In this document: piece after piece, positions 1 to 9,102 of the stretch
Layout of the letters: each line of letters starts with the position of its first letter
Position numbering within the stretch: the first letter of the stretch is position 1
Source: Paenibacillus sp. FSL R7-0204
Lineage (GTDB): Bacteria; Bacillota; Bacilli; Paenibacillales; Paenibacillaceae
DNA: 64,000 nt
Assembly: GCF_038002225.1 (NCBI RefSeq)
Contig: NZ_JBBOCA010000001.1
Coordinates: 2,170,001 to 2,234,000, forward strand
Reading direction: 5' to 3'
Position numbers and translations under genes: made by a program
The notes under the pieces: generated by a model
Told to the model about the DNA's origin: nothing
Databases searched by the model: none
The model's input: the letters and a program-made list of their open reading frames with translations, nothing else

Positions 1-1
1 A

Positions 2-124
2 ATGAGCCCGATCCATCATCACTTTGAGCTGGGCGGCTGGTCGGAGTGGCGTGTAGTCGTCTCCTTCTGGGCGGTGGGCCTTGTGCTGGCGGCAGCTGGA
101 CTATATCTCATCAAGGGGTTGTAA
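2..124 (+). CDS. mraY: Phospho-N-acetylmuramoyl-pentapeptide-transferase, C-terminal fragment
   Basis: Only the last 40 codons lie in the window; the reading frame is open to the left edge. The peptide contains SPIHHHFE followed by WSEWRVV and a final hydrophobic segment ending LYLIKGL. The histidine-rich SPIHHHFE loop is the hallmark of the MraY C-terminus, near the active site. MraY is a membrane enzyme that transfers phospho-MurNAc-pentapeptide to undecaprenyl phosphate to make lipid I. It ends three bases before murD, as expected in the mur-fts operon. The 5' part is outside the window. Confidence 0.93.
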   Translation: MSPIHHHFELGGWSEWRVVVSFWAVGLVLAAAGLYLIKGL

Positions 125-127
125 CGA

Positions 128-1549
128 ATGAAACATCCGGATCTGTACCGTGGTCAAGAGGTGGTTGTCCTGGGGCTCGCTAAAAGCGGCGTCCAGGTGG
201 CCAAGGTGCTGCATGAACACGGCGCTGTGGTGACGGTCAATGATAAAAAGGAAAGAGATCAGAGTCCCGAAGCTTCCGAACTGGAATCTTTGGGAATTTC
301 TGTTATATGCGGCGGGCATCCGGAGAGCCTGATCCACGAGGGTGTAGAGCTGGTTGTCAAGAACCCGGGGATTCCCTATTCGGTGGCTCCGGTACAGCAG
401 GCACTGGGGCTAGGGATTGAGGTGGTGACCGAGGTAGAGGTCGCGTATCACCTCTGCGCTGCCCCTATGATCGGCATCACCGGTTCCAACGGCAAGACCA
501 CTACAACGACCTGGGTGGGCCATATGCTGGATGCGGCGGGGATGCGGCCCATTGTGGCCGGTAACATAGGAACGCCGCTCTCTCAGGCCGCACAGGAGGC
601 TGACGCAGACAACTGGATGGTGGTCGAGCTAAGCAGCTTCCAGCTGAAGGGCACGGAAGCGTTCCGGCCCAAGATTGCTGCCTTGCTGAATGTCGCGGAG
701 ACCCACCTGGACTACCATGGAGGCATGGAGGATTATGTAGCCTCCAAATCCAAGCTGTTCGCCAATCAGGGACCCGAGGATACCGCTGTGCTGAACTGGG
801 ATGATCCGGTCTGCCGCGAGCTGGTGCCCTATCTGAAGGCGGGCATTCTGCCCTTTTCCATGAACGAGGAGCTGGTGCAGGGCATCTTCGTCCGTCCGTC
901 CTACGTGGCGGATACGGTTGACGAGCTGAAGCGGGTCATTATCTACCGCGATTACACCGAGAGCGAGACCGAAATAGCCGATGTCGATTCTATTGGACTT
1001 CCCGGCCGCTTCAATGTGGCGAATGCGCTGGCTGCCTGCGGCATTGCTATTGCCGCAGGGGCGGACCCGGCAGTGCTGGGCCCGGTGCTGGCTTCCTTCC
1101 GCGGGGTGGAGCATAGGCTGGAGTATGTAACAGACAAGGCAGGGGCCGCCTATTATAACAATTCCAAGGCTACCAATTCCAAAGCTACCTCCATGGCGCT
1201 GGCCTCCTTCCGGAAGCCGGTCATTCTTATTGCCGGGGGCCTGGACCGCGGCTCGGATTATATGGAGCTGCTGCCTGTCCTCGGGGAGAATGTCAAAGCC
1301 CTGGTCGCGCTTGGGCAGACCCGGGACAAGCTGGCGGCTGTAGCCCGGCTGGCAGGAGTAAAGACGGTCATCTCCGTCGATAATGGGGAGAGTGCCGCTG
1401 CTGTGCTGGAGCAGGCTGTGCGGGAGGCTTCTGCCCTGGCGGAAGCCGGGGATGTAGTTCTCCTGTCCCCTGCCTGTGCCAGCTGGGATATGTTTACCTC
1501 CTATGAGGAGCGCGGGCGTATTTTTAAAGAGGCGGTGCATAACCTTTAA
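128..1549 (+). CDS. murD: UDP-N-acetylmuramoyl-L-alanine--D-glutamate ligase
   Basis: 473 aa, the usual length for MurD. This cytoplasmic ATP-dependent ligase adds D-glutamate to UDP-MurNAc-L-Ala in peptidoglycan precursor synthesis. The N-terminal domain starts with the nucleotide-fold VVVLGLAKSG near residue 13. The central Mur ligase P-loop GITGSNGKTTT lies near residue 116, followed by AGNIGTPL, ELSSFQL and NVAETHLDYH. The C-terminal domain has the NNSKATN segment and ends with SPACASWDMF. It follows mraY by 3 bp and precedes ftsW by 49 bp, so it belongs to the same transcription unit. Confidence 0.97.
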   Translation: MKHPDLYRGQEVVVLGLAKSGVQVAKVLHEHGAVVTVNDKKERDQSPEASELESLGISVICGGHPESLIHEGVELVVKNPGIPYSVAPVQQALGLGIEVVTEVEVAYHLCAAPMIGITGSNGKTTTTTWVGHMLDAAGMRPIVAGNIGTPLSQAAQEADADNWMVVELSSFQLKGTEAFRPKIAALLNVAETHLDYHGGMEDYVASKSKLFANQGPEDTAVLNWDDPVCRELVPYLKAGILPFSMNEELVQGIFVRPSYVADTVDELKRVIIYRDYTESETEIADVDSIGLPGRFNVANALAACGIAIAAGADPAVLGPVLASFRGVEHRLEYVTDKAGAAYYNNSKATNSKATSMALASFRKPVILIAGGLDRGSDYMELLPVLGENVKALVALGQTRDKLAAVARLAGVKTVISVDNGESAAAVLEQAVREASALAEAGDVVLLSPACASWDMFTSYEERGRIFKEAVHNL

Positions 1550-1598
1550 GTAGGGGGGTGGATAAGCCCCTACTACGGATGCAAGAGGTGTGCTCCTG

Positions 1599-2696
1599 AT
1601 GAACAAATCCCGTCATGCGCCCGATATCTGGCTGCTGCTTCCGATACTGGCTTTGCTGGCTATCGGTATGGTAATGGTATACAGTGCCGGGTCCGTTCTG
1701 GGCTTCCGCAATTATGGCGATTCGTTTTATTTTGTCAAAAGACAGATGCTGTTCGCAGGCCTGGGCCTCATCGCGATGTTCATTACGGCGAACACCGATT
1801 ATCTGGTGTTGAAGAGGTTCGCCCGGCCGCTCCTGCTCGTGTGCTTCGCACTGCTGGTGCTGGTGCTGATCCCCGGCATCGGAGTGGTGCGCGGCGGTGC
1901 GCGCAGTTGGCTCGGCATCAGCTCCTTCGGCATACAGCCCTCGGAATTCATGAAGATGGGGATGATCCTCTTCCTGGCCAAATGGCTTGGAACCGAGGAG
2001 TATGACATCTCCAGCTTCATGCGCGGGCTGCTTCCGCCGCTTGCCCTGATCGGCTCCGCGTTCGCGCTGATTATGCTTCAGCCAGATCTCGGTACAGGCA
2101 CTGTCATGTTCGGCGCGGCTATGATGATGGTCTTCACAGCGGGGGCGCGTATGAAGCATCTGCTCTCCCTCGGTGCATTGGGGCTGGCCGGGTTCGCCGG
2201 ACTCATTGCCGCTGCGCCTTACCGGCTGCAGCGGATCACCGCCTTTCTGGACCCCTGGTCCGATCCGCTGGGCGCCGGTTATCAGATCATCCAGTCGCTC
2301 TATGCGGTGGGTCCCGGAGGGCTGGGCGGACTGGGCTTCGGGATGAGCCGGCAAAAATACAGCTACGTCCCGGAGCCGCAGACTGATTTTATTTTCTCCA
2401 TATTGGCCGAGGAGCTGGGGTTCATCGGGGGGCTGGCCGTGCTGCTGCTGTTCCTGCTGCTGATCTGGCGCGGAATGAAGGTAGCCATGAGCCTGCCGGA
2501 CCGCTTCGGCAGTTATCTTGCTGTAGGCATTGTATGTATGGTCGCGGTTCAGGTGGTCATCAACATCGGTGTGGTGATCGGTCTGATTCCGGTAACCGGC
2601 ATCACGCTTCCGCTGATCAGCTATGGCGGCTCATCGCTCACCCTGATGCTCACAGCTCTTGGCATTCTGCTTAATTTATCCCGTTATGCGAGGTGA
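1599..2696 (+). CDS. ftsW: FtsW/SpoVE-type SEDS peptidoglycan glycosyltransferase
   Basis: 365 aa from the ATG at 1599, which has AGAGGTG eight bases upstream; an in-frame GTG at 1590 overlaps that site and is less likely. A polytopic membrane protein with about ten hydrophobic segments. SEDS signatures include FYFVKRQ near the N-terminus, the GAGYQIIQSLYAVGPGG loop, PEPQTDFIFSILAEELGF and the C-terminal GITLPLISYGGSS. SEDS proteins polymerise lipid II at the septum with a partner class B PBP. In B. subtilis this operon position holds spoVE, the sporulation paralogue, so FtsW versus SpoVE cannot be decided here. The stop overlaps the murG ribosome site. Confidence 0.93.
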   Translation: MNKSRHAPDIWLLLPILALLAIGMVMVYSAGSVLGFRNYGDSFYFVKRQMLFAGLGLIAMFITANTDYLVLKRFARPLLLVCFALLVLVLIPGIGVVRGGARSWLGISSFGIQPSEFMKMGMILFLAKWLGTEEYDISSFMRGLLPPLALIGSAFALIMLQPDLGTGTVMFGAAMMMVFTAGARMKHLLSLGALGLAGFAGLIAAAPYRLQRITAFLDPWSDPLGAGYQIIQSLYAVGPGGLGGLGFGMSRQKYSYVPEPQTDFIFSILAEELGFIGGLAVLLLFLLLIWRGMKVAMSLPDRFGSYLAVGIVCMVAVQVVINIGVVIGLIPVTGITLPLISYGGSSLTLMLTALGILLNLSRYAR

Positions 2697-2701
2697 AAGA
2701 C

Positions 2702-3817
2702 ATGCGTATTGTACTTAGCGGCGGCGGCACGGGTGGACATATCTATCCTGCCGTAGCCGTAGCCAGACAACTGGAATCCGAAGATGCGGATTCTGTCTTC
2801 CTGTATATTGGAGGCAAGCGAGGTCTGGAGAGCAAGCTGGTTCCCCAGGAGAATCTGCCTTTCCAGTCCCTTGATATTACAGGCTTCCGCCGCAAGCTGT
2901 CGATGGATAATGTGAAGACGGTTATACGGTTCCTGAAGGGGGTCAAAGCCTCCAAAGCTATGCTGCGCGAGTTCAAGCCTGATGTGGTTGTCGGTACCGG
3001 GGGGTATGTCTGCGGGCCTGTAGTATATGCAGCCTCCCGGCTCGGCATCCCGACGCTGATCCATGAACAAAATGCGATTCCGGGACTGACCAACCGTTTT
3101 CTCAGCCGGTATGCCAGTACGGTTGCGGTGAGCTTTGAAGGTACAGAGCCTGCTTTTCCCGGGGCTAAGAATGTAATCTATACGGGCAATCCCCGGGCCA
3201 CTACGGTCATGACGGCGAACCCGCAGCGCGGCTTCGCTTCACTAGGCATTCCCGAAGGAAGCACGGTGGTGCTGGTTGTCGGAGGTAGCGGGGGGGCCAA
3301 GGCGATTAACCGCGCCATGATTGAAATGACACCATTTGTGGGTAAGGGTAATGGTGTTCACTATGTGTACGTGACCGGAGAGTCTTACTTTGAGGATACC
3401 CGCAAAGCGGTACGCGAGCAGCTCGGCGGTATTCCGAACTGGCTGCATGTCCTCCCTTATGTTCACAATATGCCGGAGGTGCTGGCCTGCACTTCCCTGA
3501 TCGTGAACCGGGCAGGCGCCTCTTTTCTTGCAGAGATTACCGCGCTTGGCATACCCTCTGTTCTCATTCCGTCTCCTAATGTAACGAACAACCATCAGGA
3601 AGCCAACGCCAGAGCCCTGGAAGGTGAAGGTGCGGCAGTGGTGCTGCTGGAGAAGGACTTAAGCGGCGAGGCGCTGTTCATAGCGGTTCAGAAGATCATC
3701 GGTGCGGATGCGCTGCATCGCAGCATGTCGGAGGCCTCAAGGCGCCTGGGCAAAAGAGATTCCGCCTCCCTGGTAGTCAGCGAGCTGCGCAGGCTGGCTG
3801 CAGGACGTAAACGCTAG
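2702..3817 (+). CDS. murG: UDP-GlcNAc:lipid I N-acetylglucosaminyltransferase
   Basis: 371 aa from ATG 2702, six bases downstream of AGGTGAAAG; an in-frame GTG at 2693 lies inside the ftsW stop and has no Shine-Dalgarno of its own. GT-B glycosyltransferase that converts lipid I to lipid II on the inner face of the membrane. The GGGTGGHIYPA loop is at residues 6-16, HEQNAIPGLTNR near 122, GGSGGAKAIN near 195, and the UDP-GlcNAc binding stretch RAGASFLAEITALGIPS near 266, followed by NHQEANA. The overlap with ftsW suggests coupled translation. A 186-bp gap follows. Confidence 0.96.
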   Translation: MRIVLSGGGTGGHIYPAVAVARQLESEDADSVFLYIGGKRGLESKLVPQENLPFQSLDITGFRRKLSMDNVKTVIRFLKGVKASKAMLREFKPDVVVGTGGYVCGPVVYAASRLGIPTLIHEQNAIPGLTNRFLSRYASTVAVSFEGTEPAFPGAKNVIYTGNPRATTVMTANPQRGFASLGIPEGSTVVLVVGGSGGAKAINRAMIEMTPFVGKGNGVHYVYVTGESYFEDTRKAVREQLGGIPNWLHVLPYVHNMPEVLACTSLIVNRAGASFLAEITALGIPSVLIPSPNVTNNHQEANARALEGEGAAVVLLEKDLSGEALFIAVQKIIGADALHRSMSEASRRLGKRDSASLVVSELRRLAAGRKR

Positions 3818-3830
3818 AATCCGGGTTTAC

Positions 3831-3883
3831 ATTGTCACACACACGGGACTCCGAACATAGGATGATCCTATAATCGTGACAAT
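3831..3883 (+). promoter_or_regulatory. Nested inverted repeats and -10 box upstream of murA
   Basis: ATTGTCAC at 3831-3838 is mirrored by GTGACAAT at 3876-3883. Between them lies ATAGGATGATCCTAT at 3857-3871, a perfect palindrome with 7-bp arms and a single central base. A TATAAT hexamer at 3869-3874 overlaps it; no convincing -35 is seen. This looks like a promoter with an operator for a murA transcript separate from the upstream operon. The regulator is unknown. Confidence 0.45.
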
Positions 3884-4003
3884 CACCCAGAGTGCTTCTT
3901 GATGTCTGAGATTTGGAGACGGAATTCGTTCCGGCCCATTACGCAGGACAGTGGGGCCAGGAAGTGCTTACGGTGGGTGAGCGGTAATCTCGGAGGTGAT
4001 ACA

Positions 4004-5287
4004 TTGGACAAATTGGTGATTGAGGGTGGAACCCCCCTGTCAGGCACCATACGTATCCATGGAGCAAAAAATGCGGCACTGCCGATTCTGGCAGCCAGCC
4101 TGCTGGCCGAAGGAGTTCACTCACTGCATAATGTGCCGAAGCTGCTAGACATCGAAACGATGCTGCATATTCTGCAGCGGTTGGGCTGCAGGACAGTGCA
4201 TGAAGAGGAGACGGTTACCGTCGATACATCCTTTCTCCTGACCTCTCATGTTCCGGAGGACCTGATGCGGCAGATGAGATCCTCTATATTCCTGATGGGT
4301 CCGCTTTTGGCCAAGTTCGGGGAAGTGACGATCTATCAGCCGGGAGGCTGTGCCATCGGTGAGCGCAAGATCGACCTCCACCTGCATGGCCTCAAGCTGC
4401 TCGGGGCAGAGATTGAGGAGACGGGCGGCCGGATCTGCTGCCGGGCTGCTAGCTTGAGAGGCTGTGATATTCATCTGGATTATCCCAGCGTGGGCGCCAC
4501 GGAGAATATCATGATGGCCGCCGCCATGGCCGAGGGCACGACCACCGTCTCCGGGGCAGCGAGAGAGCCGGAAATCCAGGACCTGCAGAACTTCCTCAAT
4601 GCCATGGGGGCACAAATTATCGGTGCAGGGACCGATACGATCACCATTCAGGGTGTCCGCAAGCTCCATGCCTGCAGCTATGAGGTGATCCCTGACCGGA
4701 TTGTGGCCGGAACCGTGATGATTGCCGCCGCCGCCACGCGGGGAAATGTCACGCTGACCCACACCAATGCAGGACATTTGACCTCCCTGATCCACATCCT
4801 GAGGCGCGCCGGTGTTCAAATTACAGTGTGCAATGATATAATTAATATCAGCTGTATGGGACGTCCCCGTGCGGTTGAGCGCATTGTTACCTCTCCGTAT
4901 CCGTCTTTTCCTACGGACCTGCAGTCCCAGGTTATGGTTCTATTGTCCCTGGCAGACGGATTCAGTGTTATCAAGGAGACGGTTTTCGAGGGGCGCTTCA
5001 AGCATGTAGAGGAGATGGCCCGGATGGGAGCAGATATCTCTATTGATCTGAGCAGGGCCTTCATACGCGGCGTTCAGCGGTTGTATGGGGCAACGGTTGA
5101 GGCCACTGACCTGCGGGCAGGAGCTGCCCTAGTGATCGCCGGGCTGGCTGCTCAGGGAACGACTGTTGTAGAGCAGGCGCATCATATTGACCGGGGATAT
5201 GACAGCATCGAATTACTGTTTCAAAAGCTGGGGGCGCGCATTAGCCGCAAGGTGCCTGTGCCTGACCCGCTGGATTTGGCCAACTAA
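4004..5287 (+). CDS. murA: UDP-N-acetylglucosamine 1-carboxyvinyltransferase
   Basis: 427 aa from TTG 4004, which is preceded by GGAGGTGAT with good spacing and gives the canonical N-terminus MDKLVIEGG. The frame is open 35 codons further upstream (ATG 3899), but that extension is not MurA-like. MurA transfers enolpyruvate from PEP to UDP-GlcNAc, the first committed step of peptidoglycan synthesis in the cytoplasm. The active-site cysteine sits in QPGGCAIG at about residue 116, and KNAALPILAA lies near the start. In B. subtilis this slot between murG and divIB is held by murB; no murB is in the window. Confidence 0.95.
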   Translation: MDKLVIEGGTPLSGTIRIHGAKNAALPILAASLLAEGVHSLHNVPKLLDIETMLHILQRLGCRTVHEEETVTVDTSFLLTSHVPEDLMRQMRSSIFLMGPLLAKFGEVTIYQPGGCAIGERKIDLHLHGLKLLGAEIEETGGRICCRAASLRGCDIHLDYPSVGATENIMMAAAMAEGTTTVSGAAREPEIQDLQNFLNAMGAQIIGAGTDTITIQGVRKLHACSYEVIPDRIVAGTVMIAAAATRGNVTLTHTNAGHLTSLIHILRRAGVQITVCNDIINISCMGRPRAVERIVTSPYPSFPTDLQSQVMVLLSLADGFSVIKETVFEGRFKHVEEMARMGADISIDLSRAFIRGVQRLYGATVEATDLRAGAALVIAGLAAQGTTVVEQAHHIDRGYDSIELLFQKLGARISRKVPVPDPLDLAN

Positions 5288-5291
5288 AGCT

Positions 5292-5331
5292 CCCTGTCTC
5301 CTTCGGCGAAGCCGTGAGGAAGGAGACAGGG
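5292..5331 (+). other. Strong RNA hairpin between murA and ftsQ
   Basis: CCCTGTCTCCTT (5292-5303) pairs perfectly with AAGGAGACAGGG (5320-5331), with a further CGGC/GCCG stem in the loop. No T-run follows, so it is not a standard terminator. It may be a processing or stability hairpin separating the murA and ftsQ segments of the transcript. Confidence 0.6.
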
Positions 5332-5352
5332 CCTTATTACGGAGATATGAGA

Positions 5353-6117
5353 ATGCCAAAAACGCGAATACCTCTTTTGAAAGAGGACAAGCCTAGTAAG
5401 AGAAAAAACCGTAAAATTATCATCATCCTGGCACTGCTGTTTACTGCGCTCCTGGCTGTAATCTTCTTCCGTTCATCGATCAGCAAGATTACAGCCATTG
5501 AAATGCAGGGGGATAAATATACGTCCCGTGAGCAACTGCTGGCAGCAAGCGGTCTGAAGATTGGAGGACAATTCTTCGCAGTCTCCGGAGATTCCGTGGG
5601 GAAGGCGCTGGAGGAGCTGAATACCGTTCAGGAGGCGCAGGTCAGCAAGAAGTTCCCCGGTGTGGTTACGATCACAGTGAAGGAGTATCCGGCGGTTGCT
5701 TATGAACTGGACCAGGCAGGCGTGCTGGAAGCTATTCTGTCGAGCGGGGCCGCCGTCTCTGTGACGGATACCGGAATTGCTGTAGAGAAGCCGATATTGA
5801 CTAACTGGAAGGCTGACGATCCTTATAAGACCAAGCTATGCCAGGCGCTGGCCGGAATTCCAAATGAGCTGACCAGTGATATATCGGAGATTGTACCTTC
5901 CCCAACGTTGTCTTTTCCGGACCGGATCAAGCTCTACACACGTTCACGCTTTGAGGTCATAACGGCCATTTCGCTGCTCAAGGATAAAGTAGGCTATTTG
6001 AATCAGGTGATTCAGACAGAGGAGCCGGGACTGATCAAAATGCTGGAGGCGGATTCCTATGTTCCATTCTATTCTGAAGCCGGGGACAATGGAGAAGACG
6101 CAGATGCTGGGGAGTAA
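5353..6117 (+). CDS. divIB: Cell division protein FtsQ/DivIB
   Basis: 254 aa from ATG 5353, which has GGAG eight bases upstream; earlier in-frame ATGs at 5314 and 5347 lack a proper site. Basic N-terminal cytoplasmic tail (SKRKNRK), one membrane segment at about residues 22-42 (IIIILALLFTALLAVIFF), then an extracytoplasmic POTRA domain beginning SKITAIEMQGDKYTS and a beta domain (EYPAVAYEL). It is part of the FtsQLB/DivIB-DivIC-FtsL divisome subcomplex. The B. subtilis genes ylxW, ylxX and sbp that follow divIB are missing; a 420-bp gap separates it from ftsA. Confidence 0.9.
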   Translation: MPKTRIPLLKEDKPSKRKNRKIIIILALLFTALLAVIFFRSSISKITAIEMQGDKYTSREQLLAASGLKIGGQFFAVSGDSVGKALEELNTVQEAQVSKKFPGVVTITVKEYPAVAYELDQAGVLEAILSSGAAVSVTDTGIAVEKPILTNWKADDPYKTKLCQALAGIPNELTSDISEIVPSPTLSFPDRIKLYTRSRFEVITAISLLKDKVGYLNQVIQTEEPGLIKMLEADSYVPFYSEAGDNGEDADAGE

Positions 6118-6250
6118 ATAGTCCCTACTAATGAAGCGGAATAAATGCTACAATCTGTTTTACGGGTAATAAGCAATATCCCTCTTTTTTCTGCGGATTT
6201 TTTGAGATGCAACCCAGGATATAGCCGCTGTTCTCTTGTTTTTCTTAAAA

Positions 6251-6345
6251 TATAAGAATGTATAGCTTTCACGCTATACATTATCCTTCTATTTCTCGCT
6301 GAAACGGTATCGTCCTTAAAAGGACGACAAAGCCGTTTCCACTTG
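6251..6345 (+). repeat. Dispersed hairpin repeat, copy A
   Basis: This 95-bp unit starts TATAAGAAT, runs through CACGCTATACATTATCC and TCTATTTCTCGCTG, and ends with an imperfect palindrome: GAAACGG pairs with CCGTTTC and an inner CGTCCTT pairs with AAGGACG. A nearly identical unit lies at 10014-10109, and core-only copies lie at 36378-36429 and 39538-39573. The inner stem differs from copy B but still pairs, which suggests the fold is conserved. The rest of the 6118-6458 gap shows no gene. Confidence 0.85.
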
Positions 6346-6458
6346 TTTGAATGTCAGGTGCTGATCCCGCTAATCGGAGGGCGCCTGCTTGCACGTGAAT
6401 ACCTTGTCATATTATTCCTCTCAAAAAATTTGTTGAAAAAAGAGGGAAAGGATTAGGG

Positions 6459-6545
6459 ATGTTGAATATGTACAGAGATGTTTCCCGCGACCGGGATCAA
6501 AAGCTTGTTTATTATGATTATAACAGGAGGTGCCATAGGGCTTGA
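6459..6545 (+). CDS. Possible 28-aa leader ORF overlapping the ftsA start
   Basis: ATG 6459 opens 28 codons (MLNMYRDVSRDRDQKLVYY to RRCHRA) that end at TGA 6543-6545, overlapping the ftsA TTG start at 6542. The overlap and the fact that the ftsA Shine-Dalgarno lies inside it would allow translational coupling. Upstream AAAGGATTAGGG is only a moderate ribosome site. It may be a chance ORF; no family is recognised. Confidence 0.25.
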   Translation: MLNMYRDVSRDRDQKLVYYDYNRRCHRA

Positions 6546-7804
6546 GCAACAATGACATCATTGTTAGTTTGGACATCGGTACATCCAAAGTTCGGGCAAT
6601 AATCGGGGAAGTTACTAGTGGAACCTTCAATATTATTGGCGTTGGATCTGCTGATTCGGAAGGGATACGCAAGGGTGCGATTGTAGACATCGATCAGACT
6701 GTGCAATCGATCAGGAGTGCCGTAGAGCATGCGGAGCAAATGGTCGGTATTCAAATATCCGAGGTGTATGTCGGCATATCCGGCAACCATATCGGCCTGC
6801 AATCCAGCCACGGCGTAGTTGCCGTTCAGAATGAGGACCGTGAGATCGGCGAAGATGACATCGACCGCGTAATCAAGGCAGCGGAGGTTATTGCACTTCC
6901 GCCGGAACGCGAGGTCATTGATGTTGTCGCCAAGCAGTATATCGTCGACGGTCTTGAAGGCATTCAGGATCCGCGCGGAATGATCGGCGTCCGCCTGGAA
7001 GTGGAAGCCACGATCATCACCGGTGCCAAGACCCCCATACATAATCTGCTCCGCTGCGTGGAGAAATCAGGTCTTAAGGTTAAAGATCTTGTCCTTATGT
7101 CTCTCGGGGCTGGCGGATTAGCACTCTCCAAAGATGAGAAATCAATGGGGGCTGTACTGGTGGATATCGGTGCCGGACAAGCCACGATAGCCGTATATGA
7201 AGAAGGTTCCCTTAGTGCAACCTCCACGATTCCGATCGGAGGAGAATTTATAACCAATGATATTGCGTACGGACTTCGGACACTTACCGACCAGGCCGAG
7301 AAGGTCAAGCTGAAATACGGCTGTGCCTGGATCGATGATGCCGCTTCGGAGGTCATCTTCAAGGTCCTGCGTATCGGCAGCAATGTGGAGAAGGAATTCA
7401 ACCAGGAGGATCTGGCAGCGATTATCGAGCCGAGAGTCCAGGAAATCTTCCACCTGATCCGTCAGGAAGTGAAGCGGCTTGGTTATACAGAGCTCCCGGG
7501 AGGTTATATACTTACGGGTGGCACAGTTTCGATGCCAGGGGTGCTTAAGGTAGCCCAGAACGAGCTGGCAGCCTCCGTACGGATCGCAGTGCCGGATTAT
7601 ATCGGAGTGCGTGACCCCGGCTTCACCGGTGGTGTAGGCATCCTTCATAATGTGGTACGCAACTACCGCGGACGCAGCGGCGGCGGAAGTGCCAACAAGA
7701 AGACCGCTAACCGCAGCAAGCAGAGCGCAGCGCCGGTTCAGGATTCTTCCAAGAAGCCGGGTCTGGTGGAACGACTAAAGAATATGTTTAGCGAGTTTAT
7801 ATAA
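6542..7804 (+). CDS. ftsA: Cell division protein FtsA
   Basis: 420 aa from TTG 6542, with AGGAGGTG about ten bases upstream. Actin-family ATPase that anchors FtsZ filaments to the membrane. Phosphate-1 motif DIGTSKVRAIIG is at residues 11-22, the SHS2-like subdomain follows (EVYVGISGNHIG), phosphate-2 VDIGAGQATIAVY is near residue 203 and the adenosine motif GGYILTGGTVSMPG near 320. A Lys/Ser-rich linker leads to the C-terminal amphipathic membrane-targeting helix GLVERLKNMFSEFI. ftsZ starts 63 bp downstream, the usual ftsAZ pair. Confidence 0.96.
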   Translation: MSNNDIIVSLDIGTSKVRAIIGEVTSGTFNIIGVGSADSEGIRKGAIVDIDQTVQSIRSAVEHAEQMVGIQISEVYVGISGNHIGLQSSHGVVAVQNEDREIGEDDIDRVIKAAEVIALPPEREVIDVVAKQYIVDGLEGIQDPRGMIGVRLEVEATIITGAKTPIHNLLRCVEKSGLKVKDLVLMSLGAGGLALSKDEKSMGAVLVDIGAGQATIAVYEEGSLSATSTIPIGGEFITNDIAYGLRTLTDQAEKVKLKYGCAWIDDAASEVIFKVLRIGSNVEKEFNQEDLAAIIEPRVQEIFHLIRQEVKRLGYTELPGGYILTGGTVSMPGVLKVAQNELAASVRIAVPDYIGVRDPGFTGGVGILHNVVRNYRGRSGGGSANKKTANRSKQSAAPVQDSSKKPGLVERLKNMFSEFI

Positions 7805-7867
7805 GTGTAATCCAGATATACTTGGATTGGCCATCCAAGCACTACTCGAGGGGGAGATGGAAACAAT

Positions 7868-8986
7868 ATGTTGGAATTTGATTTTGAAATGGAGAGCTTG
7901 GCGCAAATAAAAGTCATCGGCGTAGGCGGCGGCGGAAGCAACGCTGTGAACCGGATGATTGAAAATGGCGTTCAGGGTGTTGAGTTCATCACGGTTAATA
8001 CAGACGCCCAAGCGCTGCATATGGCCAAATCGGAGCATAAATTACAAATCGGAGATAAATTGACCCGTGGACTTGGCGCAGGAGCGAATCCTGAGGTCGG
8101 TAAGAAGGCAGCAGAGGAATCCCGCGATCTGATCTCGAATACGCTGAAGGGCGCGGACATGGTCTTCGTTACCGCAGGCATGGGCGGCGGTACCGGAACA
8201 GGCGCAGCGCCTGTCATTGCCGAAATCGCCAGAGAATGCGGAGCATTGACGGTAGGCGTCGTGACCCGCCCGTTCACTTTTGAAGGCAGAAAACGTGCCA
8301 ACCAGGCAGAGCTTGGAATCGAAGCGCTCAAGGAAAAGGTTGATACGCTGATTGTGATTCCGAATGACCGCCTCCTGGAAATTGTGGATAAGAAGACTCC
8401 AATGCTCGAAGCGTTCCGTGAAGCGGACAATGTACTCCGTCAGGCAGTACAAGGCATCTCTGACCTTATTCAGGTTCCCGGCCTGATCAACCTTGACTTT
8501 GCCGATGTGAAGACGATTATGACCGAGCGCGGTTCAGCGCTAATGGGCATCGGGATTGCTACTGGTGAGAACCGTGCATCTGAGGCGGCCCGCAAGGCGA
8601 TTATGAGCCCGCTGCTTGAAACCTCTATCGAAGGTGCACGCGGTGTCATTATGAACATTACAGGCGGCTCTAACCTCTCCCTGTACGAAGTGAATGAAGC
8701 AGCAGAGATTGTTACCTCGGCTTCGGACCCTGAAGTGAATATGATCTTCGGTGCCATTATCGAAGAGAGTATGAAGGACGAGATTAAGGTTACTGTTATT
8801 GCGACCGGCTTTGAACACAAGCCTTCTCCAATAGCGCCTGTACGCCGTCCTGCGGCAAACAGCGAACCGGCTGCTGATAATAAGAGCAAGAGTGAGAATC
8901 TTCGTCCGTTCGGGAATCAGACAAACTCTGATCAGCTGGATATTCCGACCTTCCTGCGCAACCGGACACGCGGCAATAATGATTAA
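7868..8986 (+). CDS. ftsZ: Cell division protein FtsZ
   Basis: 372 aa. Tubulin-like GTPase forming the Z ring. Nucleotide-binding [13 protein letters not shown] is near residue 18, the tubulin signature [10 protein letters not shown] near residue 105, and the T7 catalytic loop [11 protein letters not shown] near 205. A variable linker (residues about 318-355) precedes the conserved C-terminal peptide [10 protein letters not shown], which binds FtsA and SepF; sepF lies 6 kb downstream. The start has GGGGAGATGG upstream. A strong terminator follows the gene. Confidence 0.98.
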   Translation: MLEFDFEMESLAQIKVIGVGGGGSNAVNRMIENGVQGVEFITVNTDAQALHMAKSEHKLQIGDKLTRGLGAGANPEVGKKAAEESRDLISNTLKGADMVFVTAGMGGGTGTGAAPVIAEIARECGALTVGVVTRPFTFEGRKRANQAELGIEALKEKVDTLIVIPNDRLLEIVDKKTPMLEAFREADNVLRQAVQGISDLIQVPGLINLDFADVKTIMTERGSALMGIGIATGENRASEAARKAIMSPLLETSIEGARGVIMNITGGSNLSLYEVNEAAEIVTSASDPEVNMIFGAIIEESMKDEIKVTVIATGFEHKPSPIAPVRRPAANSEPAADNKSKSENLRPFGNQTNSDQLDIPTFLRNRTRGNND

Positions 8987-9017
8987 GAGCCATTAATAGC
9001 ATAGACTGTTACGGAAG

Positions 9018-9061
9018 CACCGTATCACGCAGCTTTGAACTGCGGGGTATGGTGTTTTTTT
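9018..9061 (+). terminator. Intrinsic terminator after ftsZ
   Basis: A 15-bp imperfect stem pairs CACCGTATCACGCAG with CTGCGGGGTATGGTG, loop CTTTGAA-like, followed by seven T. It ends the mur-fts operon. Confidence 0.9.
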
Positions 9062-9102
9062 GTTGTTCAGATTGTATAATAACGATAACGGGAGACGATA
9101 GA

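Noticed and set aside
629..1606. Long open frames antisense to murD, ftsW, ileS, carB and others
   Set aside because: They lie opposite clearly coding genes, have low-quality composition and no ribosome sites; they reflect GC-rich codon positions of the real genes.
6448..6467. SigH promoter upstream of ftsA (AGGATTA ... GAATAT)
   Set aside because: The spacing between the two boxes is too short for the SigH consensus.
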